A stretch of DNA of 54,448 nt from Setaria digitata (taxonomy: Eukaryota > Nematoda > Chromadorea > Rhabditida > Setariidae), in assembly GCA_003640385.1 (NCBI GenBank), contig RCAB01000419.1:1-54448 (forward strand). The letters are read 5' to 3'. Position numbers and translations under genes: made by a program. Below, piece after piece: positions 1 to 12,224 of this stretch. Position 1 is the stretch's first letter, and each line of letters opens with the position of its first letter. The notes beneath the pieces are model-generated. The model made no database searches and was not told the origin of the DNA. It was given only the letters and a program-made list of their open reading frames with translations.

Positions 1-2
1 TT

Positions 3-18
3 TTTTTTTTTCAGTAAC
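3..18 (+). promoter_or_regulatory. 3' splice acceptor just upstream of the intermediate filament start codon
   Basis: A T-run ending in TTTCAG closes at base 14, and ATG follows four bases later at 19. In nematodes such an acceptor without a visible upstream exon is usually either a spliced-leader trans-splice site or the end of a 5'-UTR intron that starts outside the window. It supports ATG 19 as the true start, because the leader would be only a few bases long. An additional upstream coding exon for another isoform cannot be excluded, since the window begins here. Confidence 0.55.
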
Positions 19-3000
19 ATGGAAGAAATTTCGGTTTCGGATTATCGGAGCACAATTTCAGCTCGGCCAGCTTTCAGCCGAACTGTTGGATCAATGTCTA
101 CTCCAACTTATGGCGTAACAACGTGTGAGTTTTTTTTCCCTGAATCAATTAGCAATCGATTAGCAAAATTGATTTTAAATTTTAAAACTTATCAAATATT
201 ATTATTCGATTTTGACGTTTCATTGGAATTCAGCAAAATTAGAGGAATGGTTTAGCTAGACTCATAATTATGGATAGCAGTTGCTTATGCATAATCTCTG
301 GAATTTATAGCATCCGGTGGCAGAATCCTGAAAACTGTGACAGAAATCGGTTCATCATCATTGCACAGTAGTGGTATGTCACCGTTTGGACAGAATGCTG
401 CATCTGCGATTCGTGATACACGTGAACGGGAAAAAAAGGAAATGAGCGACTTAAACGACCGTCTTGCTTCCTACATCGAAAAGGTTGAAATAATCAGTGA
501 AATCAACAAGTAAACAATTTTTCCAATCAGTTACTAATTAAAGTAATTTCTTATAAACAAAAGAAATTATGAAGCGATGTTCTGCCATCACTTCAACAAC
601 TAATTATATCACAGAAAAAAAAAAAACGAAAGGAAGCGTTTTCAGGTACGCTTTCTTGAAGCACAGAATCGTAAATTGGCTGCTGATTTAGATTTACTAC
701 GTGGTCGTTGGGGGAAAGATTCTGTAAGTGTTCGTGCAATGTATGAAGGCGAACTACAGGTATGCTACATCCAATAATGAAATCTAAACCATCCTATTTC
801 TCAAGTTTCTTTTTTGATTATCAAATTTGAATGCTATTAAAGAAGAAAATCTGCTGCAAAATAAATTGTCATAAATATTAATTGGTAAAACATCCATAAA
901 TTAAGAATAAAGTATTTATTCGTTAAATTAATATTGAATTGCTTATTAGTAAAAATTAATTATGCCTAATGTTCCAACAGATATCGTAAATTTTAAAAGA
1001 ATTATTATTTTTTTTTTCCAAATTATCTGTTAATTCATATCTTCACTGAATTGCGTGTTTTCAAGGAGGCAAAAAAAATCATAAACGATACGAACAGCGA
1101 ACGCGAAGATTTAGAAAAACGAATTCGAAAATTGATGGATGAGCTAGCCGAATACAGAAAACGGTAATTTAATCTGTATGAATATATTCGGAAAAATAGA
1201 AATTAGTTTTGTTTTCCCTTCTTCCTAAATTTTATTTAAAAGTAATTTTTTTTTTTCTCGAATTTACAGCTATGAAGATACACTTCGAGCACATCAAGCT
1301 GATCGTGAACTCATTGATGAACTATTGGTGAGTTCTCATTTTCTTAATAATTAATTTATATTTACATTTACTCACCAGTACAGCTGAATTTTGCACTTCC
1401 AAATTAATCATATAATTTTTCCTTTCAATCAATCTCTGAAATTACTAGATGATAATATTTTAAGAGATTTTATCAATTGGATGGCATTTGAAGCATGAAC
1501 AGTCGTCGGAAACTGATAAGCCATTAATTAAATTAAGGGATTGAATTAATGAGCGTTCTCACTTTTTAGCAGTTTTTATTACTCTTGAAAAATTTATCGT
1601 TTTACAAGCTCTATTAAATGTTTAATTTTGATACAAAATAAAAGTTAGAAAAAAATAGAAATCGTAGAAGAAAAGGAAGGAAGGAAGGAAAATTAATGAA
1701 GGAGAAGGGAAAAGATTCTAATATTTCTGATGCCATTTTGTATTAGCGATTTTTTATCACGAAATTGCAAGTTTCAGTGATCAGTAATCATTATCATTAT
1801 TAATTACTCTTCCTAGATTACCAAAAATTGTTGTTATCATTGTGCATGTTTTGGTGTTAATATTATAGAATGTAGCAAGAATGAAATCGTAATCACTAAT
1901 GCCATTGTTCACCATTTTCCATTTTATAGCTAATTATGGTTATCACTGATTGCAACTTGAAACAGTTCAACTTTCCATATTATTAACATGATTACAGACA
2001 AAGTTATCCGGTTTGGAAGCGGAAATTAATCTATTACGTCGTCGTATCAATAACTTGGAAGAAGAAATAAGCCGTATCAAAAAAGACAATTTATATTTCG
2101 TCAATGAGCTTAATAAAGCAAGATCGGTTCGTCAATGTAATTGAGCAAACATCTAGGAATCAAATTAAAAGTGATATGATATGATATGATACTGCTTTTT
2201 TTTTTTATTTTTGCTGTGAAGGCACTGGAAGCAGATATACTGAATCATAAGAGGATTGGATTCGAATTGATAACAAATGCTATATTTAAATTAATCAAAT
2301 CGGCAATTATTTTTAATATAATATTAATTCCGAAATTGTTAATTAAAGAAACCACGTAGACAAGATTTGCAGGATTTGGACCAAGAAACACTCAATCGCA
2401 TTGATTTCCAAAATCAAGTACAAACTTTGCTGGAGGAAATAGATTTCATGCGTCGTGTACATGATCAGGAAATCAGTGAACTGCAAGCCATGGCTGCACG
2501 TGATACGACACCGGAAAATCGTGAATATTTCAAGAATGAACTCTCATCGGCAATCCGAGACATCCGTGCCGAGTATGATCAAGTATGCTGTCGATCCTTC
2601 TTCCTTCCCACTTTCCTGTATTTCGAAATTGTTGAAAAACAACAACAAAAAATGACAAAGAATGAAGGAAAGAAAACAGAAATTTAAAGAAAACTAAAAA
2701 AATCAGTTTCGGTTTTATTCAATATGAATAAATGACGAAATAAATTACATTAGTTATTCGGATAAAAAATAGGTAATTAAGTTGAGTAAACCATTTATTG
2801 ATTTCTATGGAATAACTGAAATGAATTAATTAAATATAACAGATATGCAATATGAATCGAACGGATATGGAATCGTGGTATAAATTGAAAGTTCAAGAAA
2901 TTCAAACGCAATCAACAAGACAGAATTTGGAGCAAGGTTACGCCAAAGAGGAAGTGAAACGACTTCGTGTACAGCTTTCTGAACTTCGTGGGAAATTAGC

Positions 3001-6000
3001 TGATCTTGAAGGACGTGTAAGTTAATTTTTCCTTTCTCTTTTGTTTCAAATTAATTTGCATTTGCAATGAATTAGTTGTTTAATGGCTTTTCTGTAGAGA
3101 ATAATAAAATGGTGAAAACTTACACTTGCAGAAAAAAGGAAGTGCGTTCTATTGAAGGCGGCGAAAAAAAAGGAGCAAAGCAAAAATAATTTATTACTTT
3201 GAACTTTACATAGTGAAATTTGACGAGAAAATACTGAAAATTTTTGAAACATTTAAAAAAATTGAAAAGCAAAAATGAGCATTTCTTCCATCATCTGTCA
3301 AACTGATCGCCATAAAGTTGCAACAATTGTTGAATTTTAAACTTGCACTGCTCATATGTTTGTAAAATATCCGCTGACAGATGAAAATCTAAAAAACAAA
3401 AATTCAAGAAATAAAATTTTCCCTTTAAGTTAAATAGGCCAATTTTAATAAAACCTAAATAAAGTCGAGAATAGAAAAAAAATAGAAATTCGATTTAGCA
3501 ATTTATAAAATTTAAATTGTGAGCGAAAATAAGCATAAACAATTCAAACGTTTCTATTCACCAAATTCCATTAATTTTTGTGCATTTTCACATTGATTTT
3601 TTGAAAATTTTAAATGCTAGTATTAACAAGAAATGGAATAAATTCCAATAATAATTTACTTAACTTTTTAATTTCTTCTTTTTTAAAAAAATTCAATTCT
3701 AGAATTCGTTGTTGGAGAAGCAAATGCAAGAATTGAATTATCAATTAGAAGATGATCAGCGGTCTTATGAAGCTGCCCTGAATGATCGCGATGCACAAAT
3801 CCGGAAAATGCGGGAAGAATGCCAGGCTTTAATGATGGAGTTACAAATGCTTTTAGATACCAAACAAGTTTGTCCATTCTTTAATCAAATATTGAATTTT
3901 AAAGATTCCAATTTCATATTAAAAATATTCAACTAAATTACTGTTATGCTACTTTACGATCAAGTATGGCTTATTAGTTACTTCTCTTCCTATGTCACTG
4001 ATTAAGTAGAGTTGGTAATGAAGATAGTGATCATCAGTAAAGGATGATTCTATAATTGAAATTTCAAATTTTAAAACTATCGAATGAAACAAGTCGATAG
4101 GAAATCATTAATTAAAGATGTATAAAGCATTCAGAAGCCTGCTAATGCTAATTTTTAATAAAATTTTTCGGTAAATTTATTAGAAATTGGTAACTGGATA
4201 AAAAAAAAAAATTATTTTGAATCATACTAAATAGAAAAAGAATATAAATTTAAGTCTGTTTTTGTGAGATCAGAAATGTTAAGCTAAAAGAAAGGAGAGG
4301 AAGAAGCAACAAATCCATTGAGTGTGATTCAAAAATTTAGATTATTTTTAAAATTTATTTAATTTTTAATTTCCCAATTCTCTTTTCTTGATAATTAGTT
4401 CTTCACTTTTCCTTTTTTTTTTTTTTCTTTAGACTTTGGATGCTGAAATAGCAATTTATCGAAAAATGCTTGAAGGAGAGGAGAATCGCGCAGGTTTGCG
4501 TCAACTTGTTGAGCAAGTTGTTAAAACGCATGGACTTACCGAAGTTGGAGAAACTGGTAGGAACTTCTCCATTTTCTCCTTACTTTACCTTCTTCTTATC
4601 TTTAATCGTAAATTATTACCTTTCGTCAGGAATAATTACTCATTTGAGATATTGATGAATGTTTTGAACACAAAAAAGATTTCTGTTCAAAAATTTTACG
4701 AAAAAACATTTCTTCTAATCAAAATTTTTTTGAAACACTTATCAAAAGAATATTATTAATTATTCCATAACTTTCATTGTTTTTCATTGATAAACACGAA
4801 CAATTCAATGTTTTAATCAAAATTATCTCATAAGAAAAAATTTCCAAGATCATCCAGAAATTTCCATCGTATAATGAATCTATGGTACTAGGACAATTGA
4901 TGAGACGCTCATATCATTTTGAGTAATTTATTAATTATCTTTTCAAAAAGCATCAGTAATTCAGTTATACCACCATATCAATTCCATTATTTCTTAAAAA
5001 AAAAAAAAAAAATAATTGGATTCTCGAAAGAGTCTTTCTTTCTTTTCATTTCTCNCACCACCATATCAATTCCATTATTTCTTAAAAAAAAAAAATAATT
5101 GGATTCTCGAAAGAGTCTTTCTTTCTTTTCATTTCTCCTAATCCTTATTAAACTCGAAAGATATTTATAATTTATATGCACAAAACTTTTTTCTTTCTAA
5201 AAAAAAAGAGAAGAAAACGATGAAAAAAACATGCTGTTTCAATATTTTGGTATTATAAATTTCTCGCTGTTTTGATAATTTTCAACAAAAAAAAAAAAAA
5301 GGAAACATTCCAAAACAGCAATTAAAATCGAAATAAAATGCATCATTTTGTTATTTTTTAAAGGGAATTAAAATCGAAAATAATTAAACAGATGAGCGAA
5401 ACATGCGAGGTTTAAAAAAACGCGGAAAAATGCAGCATGAAATGGAATTTTTCAATTCTTTTAGTCATAATAAAACTTGCTTCCTTCTATTTTTTACTCT
5501 TTTTTTTCTTTACATCATTTTTTTGATCAAAAATTTCAATTTATTGCACCTATCTTTTATAATCAAAACTTTCTTATTTTTCACTAAATTTTTCTCCGAA
5601 GATGTCATTTTACAGTTATCCATCTGGTAATATTTTTTTGTTTCATTTTAAAACATATTGTGATTACATTTGAATAATAATTGATTGATTGTAACAGTAC
5701 TATTTCTTTTTTAATTTAAATTCATTTTTTAAAAAATGATTTATACTTGCAGAATAGGTTTCAAAAGATGAAATTTTAAGCAAATTTTTAAAAAATTATC
5801 TTTTCTATTTTTTAAGAGAGTATTCGTGTGCTGAAAGGTGAAACAGCTAGTCGTACATCATTTCAGCGTTCTGCTAAAGGCAATGTTTCTATACAGGTTC
5901 TTTTTTTTTTCAAATTATTATGTTCATTATTGGATTCTATCATTATATGATTACACATTTCAGAGTTTAGATTTATTTCAAGTTTCAAATTTTTAGCGAT

Positions 6001-7182
6001 TTTTACTGTCTTTATAGGACATAAATGACATATAGCTAAGCATGATAATTTAAATTTAAGACTTTCAGGCGTGATATTTCAGGATGCTGCACCGGATGGT
6101 AAATATGTCTTACTTGAGAATACGCATCGTTCCAAGGAAGAACCAATTGGTGAGTGGAAACTGAAACGAAAGATTGATGGCAAACGAGAAATTGTTTACA
6201 CCTTTCCAAGAGATTTCGTCTTAAAACCTGGAAAATCGGTTAAGGTTAGTTTCCGCTGAATTAAACTATGCGAAGAATATAGAGGTTCAGGTGGATATTC
6301 AGGATTTACAGATCTTGAAATTTAAAAGATAGAAGCGAAAGCTGTCCAGAGTCAAAAATTTAAGATCAAAATGAACNATAGAGGTTCAGGTGGATATTCA
6401 GGATTTACAGATCTTGAAATCTAAAAGATAGAAGCGAAAGCTGTCCAGAGTCAAAAATTTAAGATCAAAATGAACTGTTTATGACATAGCAAATAGGAAA
6501 AATTTCAATCGGAACATCATCCAAAATTTAAATATTCTCAAGTTTTACTACACTTTGGATTTTGAGTTGTTGGAGCTTTCTGGATAAGATCCAATTAATC
6601 TTAATATTCATTTATCTTGATGGAAAAGGGGAAAGTGGTTGCTAAAAGAAAATTTGTTAATTGCAGATTTGGGCTCGTGGCCAAGGAATGTATAGTCCAC
6701 CTGACCAACTGGTCTTCGATGCAGAAGACTCTTTTGGAGTTGGCTCCAATGTACAAACTATTCTCTTCAATAGAGAGGGCGAAGTAAGCTATTTTTATCA
6801 ATTAAATTACTCAACAAATAAGAACGTAAATTATTAGTTTAGCTGCAGAAGTTAACTATTATTACTAATTTGAAATTAATACTGAAAAAAAAAAATGGAA
6901 CAAGACAATTAAAAAGCGAACAAATTTATCTGTAATGGAAATTTATTATTCAATTTCTTATTTTAGTTGGATTTATTTTTCAGTTTTTTTTTTTCTTAAG
7001 TAACTTTATCAAATCTTGCTAAATTTAGGTTAATTAAATGATGAACAGTCATGACTTAATAAAATATGTTTATTTTTCCTTTTGCTACTAAGATTCGAAT
7101 TAATTTTTATTTGAAAATTTTTTTCTTAATTTTTCAGGAACGTGCAGCACATATTCAACGCTCAAGTTATACTATCAATTAA
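19..7182 (+). CDS. Cytoplasmic intermediate filament protein (nematode lamin-like type), 14 exons, 584 aa
   Basis: Structural protein of epidermal, muscle-attachment or intestinal intermediate filaments. Exons: 19-124, 311-483, 646-759, 1066-1163, 1270-1327, 1998-2126, 2373-2582, 2843-3016, 3703-3867, 4433-4556, 5817-5896, 6083-6244, 6667-6783, 7138-7182; all phases agree and the model ends in TAA. A Ser/Thr-rich head (about residues 1-78) leads into the rod, whose start motif [20 protein letters not shown] spans exons 2-3. Long heptad coiled coil follows, with the long coil 1B typical of protostome and lamin-type filaments. The rod ends at [18 protein letters not shown] in exon 10. The tail (exons 11-14) is a lamin-tail Ig-like fold, with [18 protein letters not shown] and [18 protein letters not shown] visible. 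The length matches nematode A/B-type filaments. I cannot tell whether it is the ifa or the ifb orthologue. The donor after exon 2 is GTTGAA and that after exon 6 is GTTCGT, both unusual at position +3. Confidence 0.95.
4969..5137. repeat. Direct duplication around single N (base 5055), probable assembly join
   Basis: The sequence at 4969-5054 recurs at 5057-5137, and the copies differ chiefly in the length of an A-run. One N separates them. It lies in intron 10 of the intermediate filament gene. The pattern is what results when two overlapping contig ends are abutted with a placeholder base instead of merged. Confidence 0.85.
5817..7182 (+). other. Lamin-tail domain of the intermediate filament protein (exons 11-14)
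   Basis: The last four coding exons encode the globular tail. It contains the conserved run [12 protein letters not shown], then [15 protein letters not shown], an alternating beta-strand pattern, and a C-terminus at [10 protein letters not shown]. In this family the tail adopts an immunoglobulin-like beta-sandwich found in lamins and invertebrate cytoplasmic filaments. Intron 12 contains the single-N junction at 6377 but the coding exons are intact. Confidence 0.85.
6279..6475. repeat. 98-bp direct duplication around single N (base 6377), probable assembly join
   Basis: Bases 6279-6376 and 6378-6475 are the same length and differ at one position (T versus C in GAAATYTAAAAG). Both lie in intron 12 of the intermediate filament gene. 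A biological tandem repeat with an N exactly at the unit boundary is unlikely. Confidence 0.9.
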
Positions 7183-10100
7183 CATCGTTAAGACGATAAG
7201 AGCAGTAGCAACATTAGTGACAGTCCTGAATTAAAATTGATTAAGATTTTTTTAAAAAAAAAAAAAGTGCCAACGAATAATTTCTTCCACTGTTAACCGT
7301 CGATTTCTGCGCATTCAAAACATTATTCATTTAAATCTTATTAATCAAATAATTAATTAGTCGTTGAAATACTCAAATATTATTTGATTTAATTATGATC
7401 ATTTTAGTTTAGACTAATTATTCATAAACGCATGTATGTAACGCACATGCACTTGATATGCGCTTACGCATACATGCATCCACATAAACAGATATGCACC
7501 ATTTTGTTATTACCAGAAATTATCATTTATTCTTCTGCAAAATATTAATATAATAATTCAGCGAATTAATTAATATCTTCCTGCTACTTTCCTTTCCATT
7601 GTATCATTAATTTAATTTGGTCTACAGCCAAAATTATATATTGTAGTTATGGCACATCGAGAAGCATATTACATTCTGTGTTTATTATTCCCTTATCAAT
7701 TCTTATCACTATTTCCTACGCACTATCACTTCATATGATTACATTTTCTTTCATTTCCTCTTCCTATTTTTCCGGTCTTTTTTCTTTTTTTCTTTTTTTT
7801 TTTTTTTTTTTTTGAAAGAAATTCAGCTTTGGTTTTCTTTTCTCTTCTTTTTGGTTCTTTGTTGAAGTAAAACAATTTGGTGTGAATTTTAATTCTGTGT
7901 GTTCATACATTTTTTGGCACAATGACAAAATGGCAAAAACTCCTAAAGACATATTATCATTGCAATTTGAACCAATTTGAGTTATCTACTATGAAACTTG
8001 CTATTGAAACAATTTTGGCGATACTTTTCAACCTCCACAAAGCGGTCTTCCATTCCAATTAATTCTGAATTTTCATCAAAAAAAAAAAAAAAAAAAAACA
8101 GTCCTTTCTTTCATTTCGAAAATTTAACTTCCTTCTATATATTGAAATAGCCAACAAATGAAATTTCTTAGTGAAATAATTTTTAGCATATACTTTTGAA
8201 TTGGAAGCAAAACAAGATGCTCACTTAAATTTCTCTCTTTTTCTCATCATTTTAAGATTTTTTTTCAAGATTGGAAACATTTTTCTCGACCCACAAATAT
8301 GATTGCAACGATTGTATACTTTTCACAATCGCATTTTCTTTTTTTTCTTTTTCTCGATGAGAAAAGTAAAAGAGGAAAAAAAAAGTGGGAAAAGCACTGA
8401 TGTATAAATGATAATATCGTTAAAAGTGATAATTTTCTGAGTTAAAAATCCAATTTATAAATGAAATATCTTCCAAAATTTTCGTAGCCAAATTGCTTCA
8501 TCTTTCTTTTCTATCACTTAAATTTTGAATTTTTCGATCTTAATAAAAACGAAAGCAAAAAAAAAGAAAGATTTACAAGAAGTAAAAGATGAAGTCGCAA
8601 AATATTTTTCGTAAAAATTAAAGTAATTTGGATAAATTTTCACTTTGAAGTCGATGTTTTGACTCAAAAAAGCGAAGTTTCTATGTATTTCATTTTTCAT
8701 TTTCTCGAAAATTTGCATTATTACCCGTAATAATGCAATGGAATATTCTATTTCAAATATTTTATACATCACTGGATCATACATCTTACATCACTTGATT
8801 TCGCTTTCAAAAGATCGCCTTCGATCGGTGAATGAATTGCGATTTTTCGTTTTATTCCTCTTTGAAATATCCAGATATTCGTCATTTTTAAATATAAACT
8901 ATACAAAACGAACAATTCAACGATTTAAGAGATCAGATTAAAAAGAAATTTTGGACCAGGAAATATTTCTTAGACTTTGACAAATCAGAAAAAAAAAAAA
9001 AAAAATGATGAAAAAATTCAACAGATCTGTGATAAAAGTATGTAAAAATTTCAAATCGCGTACAATTATAACTACCTTAGCAAATTGCAACGAAACAATT
9101 ACTGCTTGTGGCAAAAAATGCTAAGTAATTGATGATGTTAATTAATAAGAATTGTAATGATAATAAATTCTTCAATAAGCTTCTTCAACAATCTTTCCTT
9201 TCGTGAATGAGAAAGAATTGCGCTGACAATAAGCAGTTCGAGAAGCAATTAATTAAAGATGTAATCAATGGATGCATGCATATCATGTCGATTGGGCAGA
9301 AATAACAATAACCTTTCTTACAATGTAAATTTCTTGAAATTTTCAATGCTAAAATCAAATTAATTCATAAATTAATTAATTCCAAAAATGGAGACGAAAA
9401 AGAAGGCACTAATGTTTTATGATCCAGCAACTTTCGCAATGGAACCATCGATGCTATCCAAAGAAATATTAGAAATTATCAATTACCTGCCCGGTCGACT
9501 ATCACTTTTTCTTGTCACTTTTTCTTTTCACTTTTACAGTATCTTTGCTGAAGATTTTTTCAATATTAATATTAAAATTATCACTAACTGTTCAATTTAT
9601 CTTTGCTGCATATGTGTGTTTGTGAAGCAGTTGGATAAATGCTTTATATATATTTATATATGTATATATACTGTGATGTGTTCTTCATCTAAAGCAAGTG
9701 ACAAAAAAAAACTAAAGAATAGTGAATTACTCTGAAGAGGAGAAAGGATGAAACGATTATCATGGTAATCATGATTGCTTGATTATTATTATTTGTTATC
9801 AATTATCAGAGTTAATTACTATTTTGAATGGAGAAATCATATGGATATTTGCAAGAATAAGAAAAATTTAGAAATATGATTAGTAATGGAAACAAATAAG
9901 AATAACATAACATCGCTAAATTTTTTTTAAACTTTTTGCTTATCAAATGAAATATTTTGCAGTAGTTTTTTTAAAAACACTTTGAGGCCCTACCCTTATC
10001 AGCGATTAACAGAAATAATTCTAATTCGTGCTGATCTCTCCCATTCTGCGCTATCAGTCGGAAACTTGTTCATTAGCATTGGAACTAATTTCATCTCGAA

Positions 10101-10562
10101 AATATTTCAGCTTTTTTCTTCTCCTTTCCTTCCTACCTGATCAACATTTAGTAGTTAAAGTCTTCCTACTGACACTTACTTCATCATTAAAATATATTTC
10201 CAAAATATGGGAAGTATAGTGATAAATATCTTGAATAAAGGGCAGAGCCAGAGAAAAAAGAATTCCTGATAAGCCCGTAAAGAGCCAATAAACCATTCTT
10301 GATCACGTGAGATTCGTTGCAAGCGTGGCAAGTGTTTCATAATTACTTCACTTTGCTCAATTTATTATTTCAGCATTCATGAAGTAAACATCTCAAATGT
10401 CAAATTCGTCGATTGATTGATCAAATTTCATAAATTTTTGTATTGCCTCTTTGTTCCAACAAGTTCACAAAACTAAAATCCGCTTCAGTTATGGAAATTA
10501 AGCCAAACTTGCGTTTTTAAAATTGCAATTTTTATCCAAAAATACGTACAAATAAACCGTGC

Positions 10563-10600
<38 letters not shown>

Positions 10601-11344
10601 AGAAAGGAGGACTGTTTGTTGTTCGTACAAAAAACAGTTCTTCCACCACGGAAAAATCAACGGAATAAAAGTAGAGCTTAATTTAATTATTTTAAAACCA
10701 CCATCAATCGATGAGAATGCAAATTTTATCTCTATTAGAATGCAGTAGCAAATAATTTTTTAATTACATCGCTTCCGAATGGGAAATTTGGTAAATTTAC
10801 CAAATTTAAAAAATTGAAATCAGATCAGGGAGACAAAAGTATTATTAAAAATTTTCCAATTAGTAACGTTGTTTTCCAAGATTCATAATCTTTTCTTCTT
10901 TTCACTTTAATGCAAACAATCACAGTGGCCTATCTATTTCGTGAAATTTAAGCGTTTCAATTTAGCCAACAGGATTAAATTTAACTAGTTAGTGAAATGA
11001 ACTAGTGATGTATAGGTGTTTAGTGCAATTTCTTGATCAACAAGCAGTTCCTATCAATATCTCGGATCATAGAAAAACACTGACCCAATCAACTATAGCA
11101 ATCGATTGAAATAAATCTGATCAGACGGAACGAGAGATTTCACTGATCAGTTCCAGTGTATTAATGTGGCACGTCCCTGATCAATCACGATTTGATGTTG
11201 AATTTAGCACCATTCACACAAATGATCAACCACTTCGTGAACTTTTCTTCTCCTTTGTTCTCCATTAGACGACTATGAGTAATTAGTAAACGTGTGATGC
11301 GCTGATTTATGTCTAATTTGTTTAATTGCATGAGTTATATCTAA
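7183..11344. other. Intergenic: 3' flank of the filament gene and AT-rich DNA without a supported gene
   Basis: Both strands are AT-rich with many homopolymer runs, for example a T-run near 7790-7813 and an A-run near 8079-8098. No exon chain with consistent splice sites was found. A (GA)n microsatellite lies at about 10562-10600, and several TGATCA motifs cluster at 11030-11210. A 115-codon open frame at 9388-9735 looks coding-like only for its first 36 codons and has no good splice partner, so it is not annotated. Confidence 0.6.
10562..10600. repeat. (GA)n microsatellite
   Basis: An almost uninterrupted GA dinucleotide run of about 38 bases with one AA interruption, in intergenic DNA. Confidence 0.95.
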
Positions 11345-11611
11345 TTTCTAAGACAAAGATTGTTTCACGCGCCTGAAACATTAAGCGTTCCTTCAACGGC
11401 AGCTAGAAACTTCCACTTAGATTTGGCAAATGCATCAAGTTCAAATACCAGATCCCAACAACCCGTACTAATGATCACCACGACTTCCTCTATCTCCAGA
11501 ACATCCGAACAATCACCCCTCGCCCCCAATCACTGGGATGATCACGCGACTTTCGACGTCCTGCCATCTCGGCCAACTGTGAAATACCGGACGGATGTGG
11601 TTGCCTTCGCG
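11345..11611 (+). CDS. Possible unassigned exon, GC-richer, ending in a consensus donor
   Basis: This 267-base frame is open and clearly richer in G and C than the surrounding DNA. It is Ser/Thr-rich, with segments such as SSISRTSEQSPLAPNHWDD and SRPTVKYRTDVVAFA, and stops exactly at a consensus donor, GTACGT at 11612. An in-frame ATG lies at 11471. The donor is in phase 0. A possible acceptor, GAGCAG ending at 12200, would join it in frame to the ATG used for the palmitoyltransferase gene, so it may be an alternative 5' exon of that gene. That acceptor lacks a pyrimidine tract, and ZDHHC6 proteins do not usually carry such an extension. I recognise no domain. It could also be conserved non-coding DNA. 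Confidence 0.3.
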
Positions 11612-11735
11612 GTACGTTAAAAGTAGATCGTATGGCAACACACGCCCATTGTTCCGTACGTACGTGTTATTTGACCCTTGCGAGGTCACTGTAGTACAGG
11701 GGAAAACACTACTTATTTGTTTGCTAGTGTCAAGG

Positions 11736-11852
11736 AAAGAATGTCAAAGAAATACATGAATTTTTTCATTCATATAATCCACGTGTGCTACGTCATATTT
11801 GACGCAAAAAAAAAAANAAAGAATGTCAAAGAAATACATGAATTTTTTCATT
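11736..11852. repeat. 35-bp direct duplication around single N (base 11817), probable assembly join
   Basis: Bases 11736-11770 are repeated at 11818-11852. Between the first copy and the N lie 46 bases ending in an A-run, which looks like the unaligned end of a contig. The site is intergenic. Confidence 0.75.
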
Positions 11853-12183
11853 AAAAAACGCTAAATTTCAGTGTTTCATTTTTTTTCTTCTATAAATTAA
11901 CTAAGGAAAAAACTTATTGTCTTCATATGTTTTTCTTTACACAATTTGGTGCGTAGAGTTTTAAGCACTCACATTGATTCTTTTTTCAAATTTTATGAAT
12001 TCATTTGCTTGCGTAATAACGTTGAATAGCATTACCAAAGTTATTGAAGTAATTGAGCATTAATTTGCTAACGAGAATATATAATTAACTGACTGCTTAG
12101 TTCTGCTTAATGAAGTGGGAAAAACATGATAAAGCTGCAATAATTTTACAGATTACTAAAAAGTGGTGATAATTATCTCAATA

Positions 12184-12200
12184 GGGTATATATAGAGCAG
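12184..12200 (+). promoter_or_regulatory. TATA-like sequence or weak acceptor upstream of the ZDHHC6-like gene
   Basis: GGTATATATAGAGCAG lies 25-41 bases before the start codon at 12225. It can be read as a TATA-like core promoter element, or as a splice or trans-splice acceptor ending at base 12200. The two readings are mutually exclusive for one transcript, and the sequence alone does not decide between them. Confidence 0.25.
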
Positions 12201-12224
12201 GTGGAAAAATCCGTAGCGCAAACG

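Noticed and set aside
9388..9735. 115-codon + strand open frame in the filament to ZDHHC6 intergenic region
   Set aside because: Only the first 36 codons look protein-like. The rest is low-complexity Ile/Phe/Cys-rich translation of AT DNA, and no consensus donor or partner exon was found.
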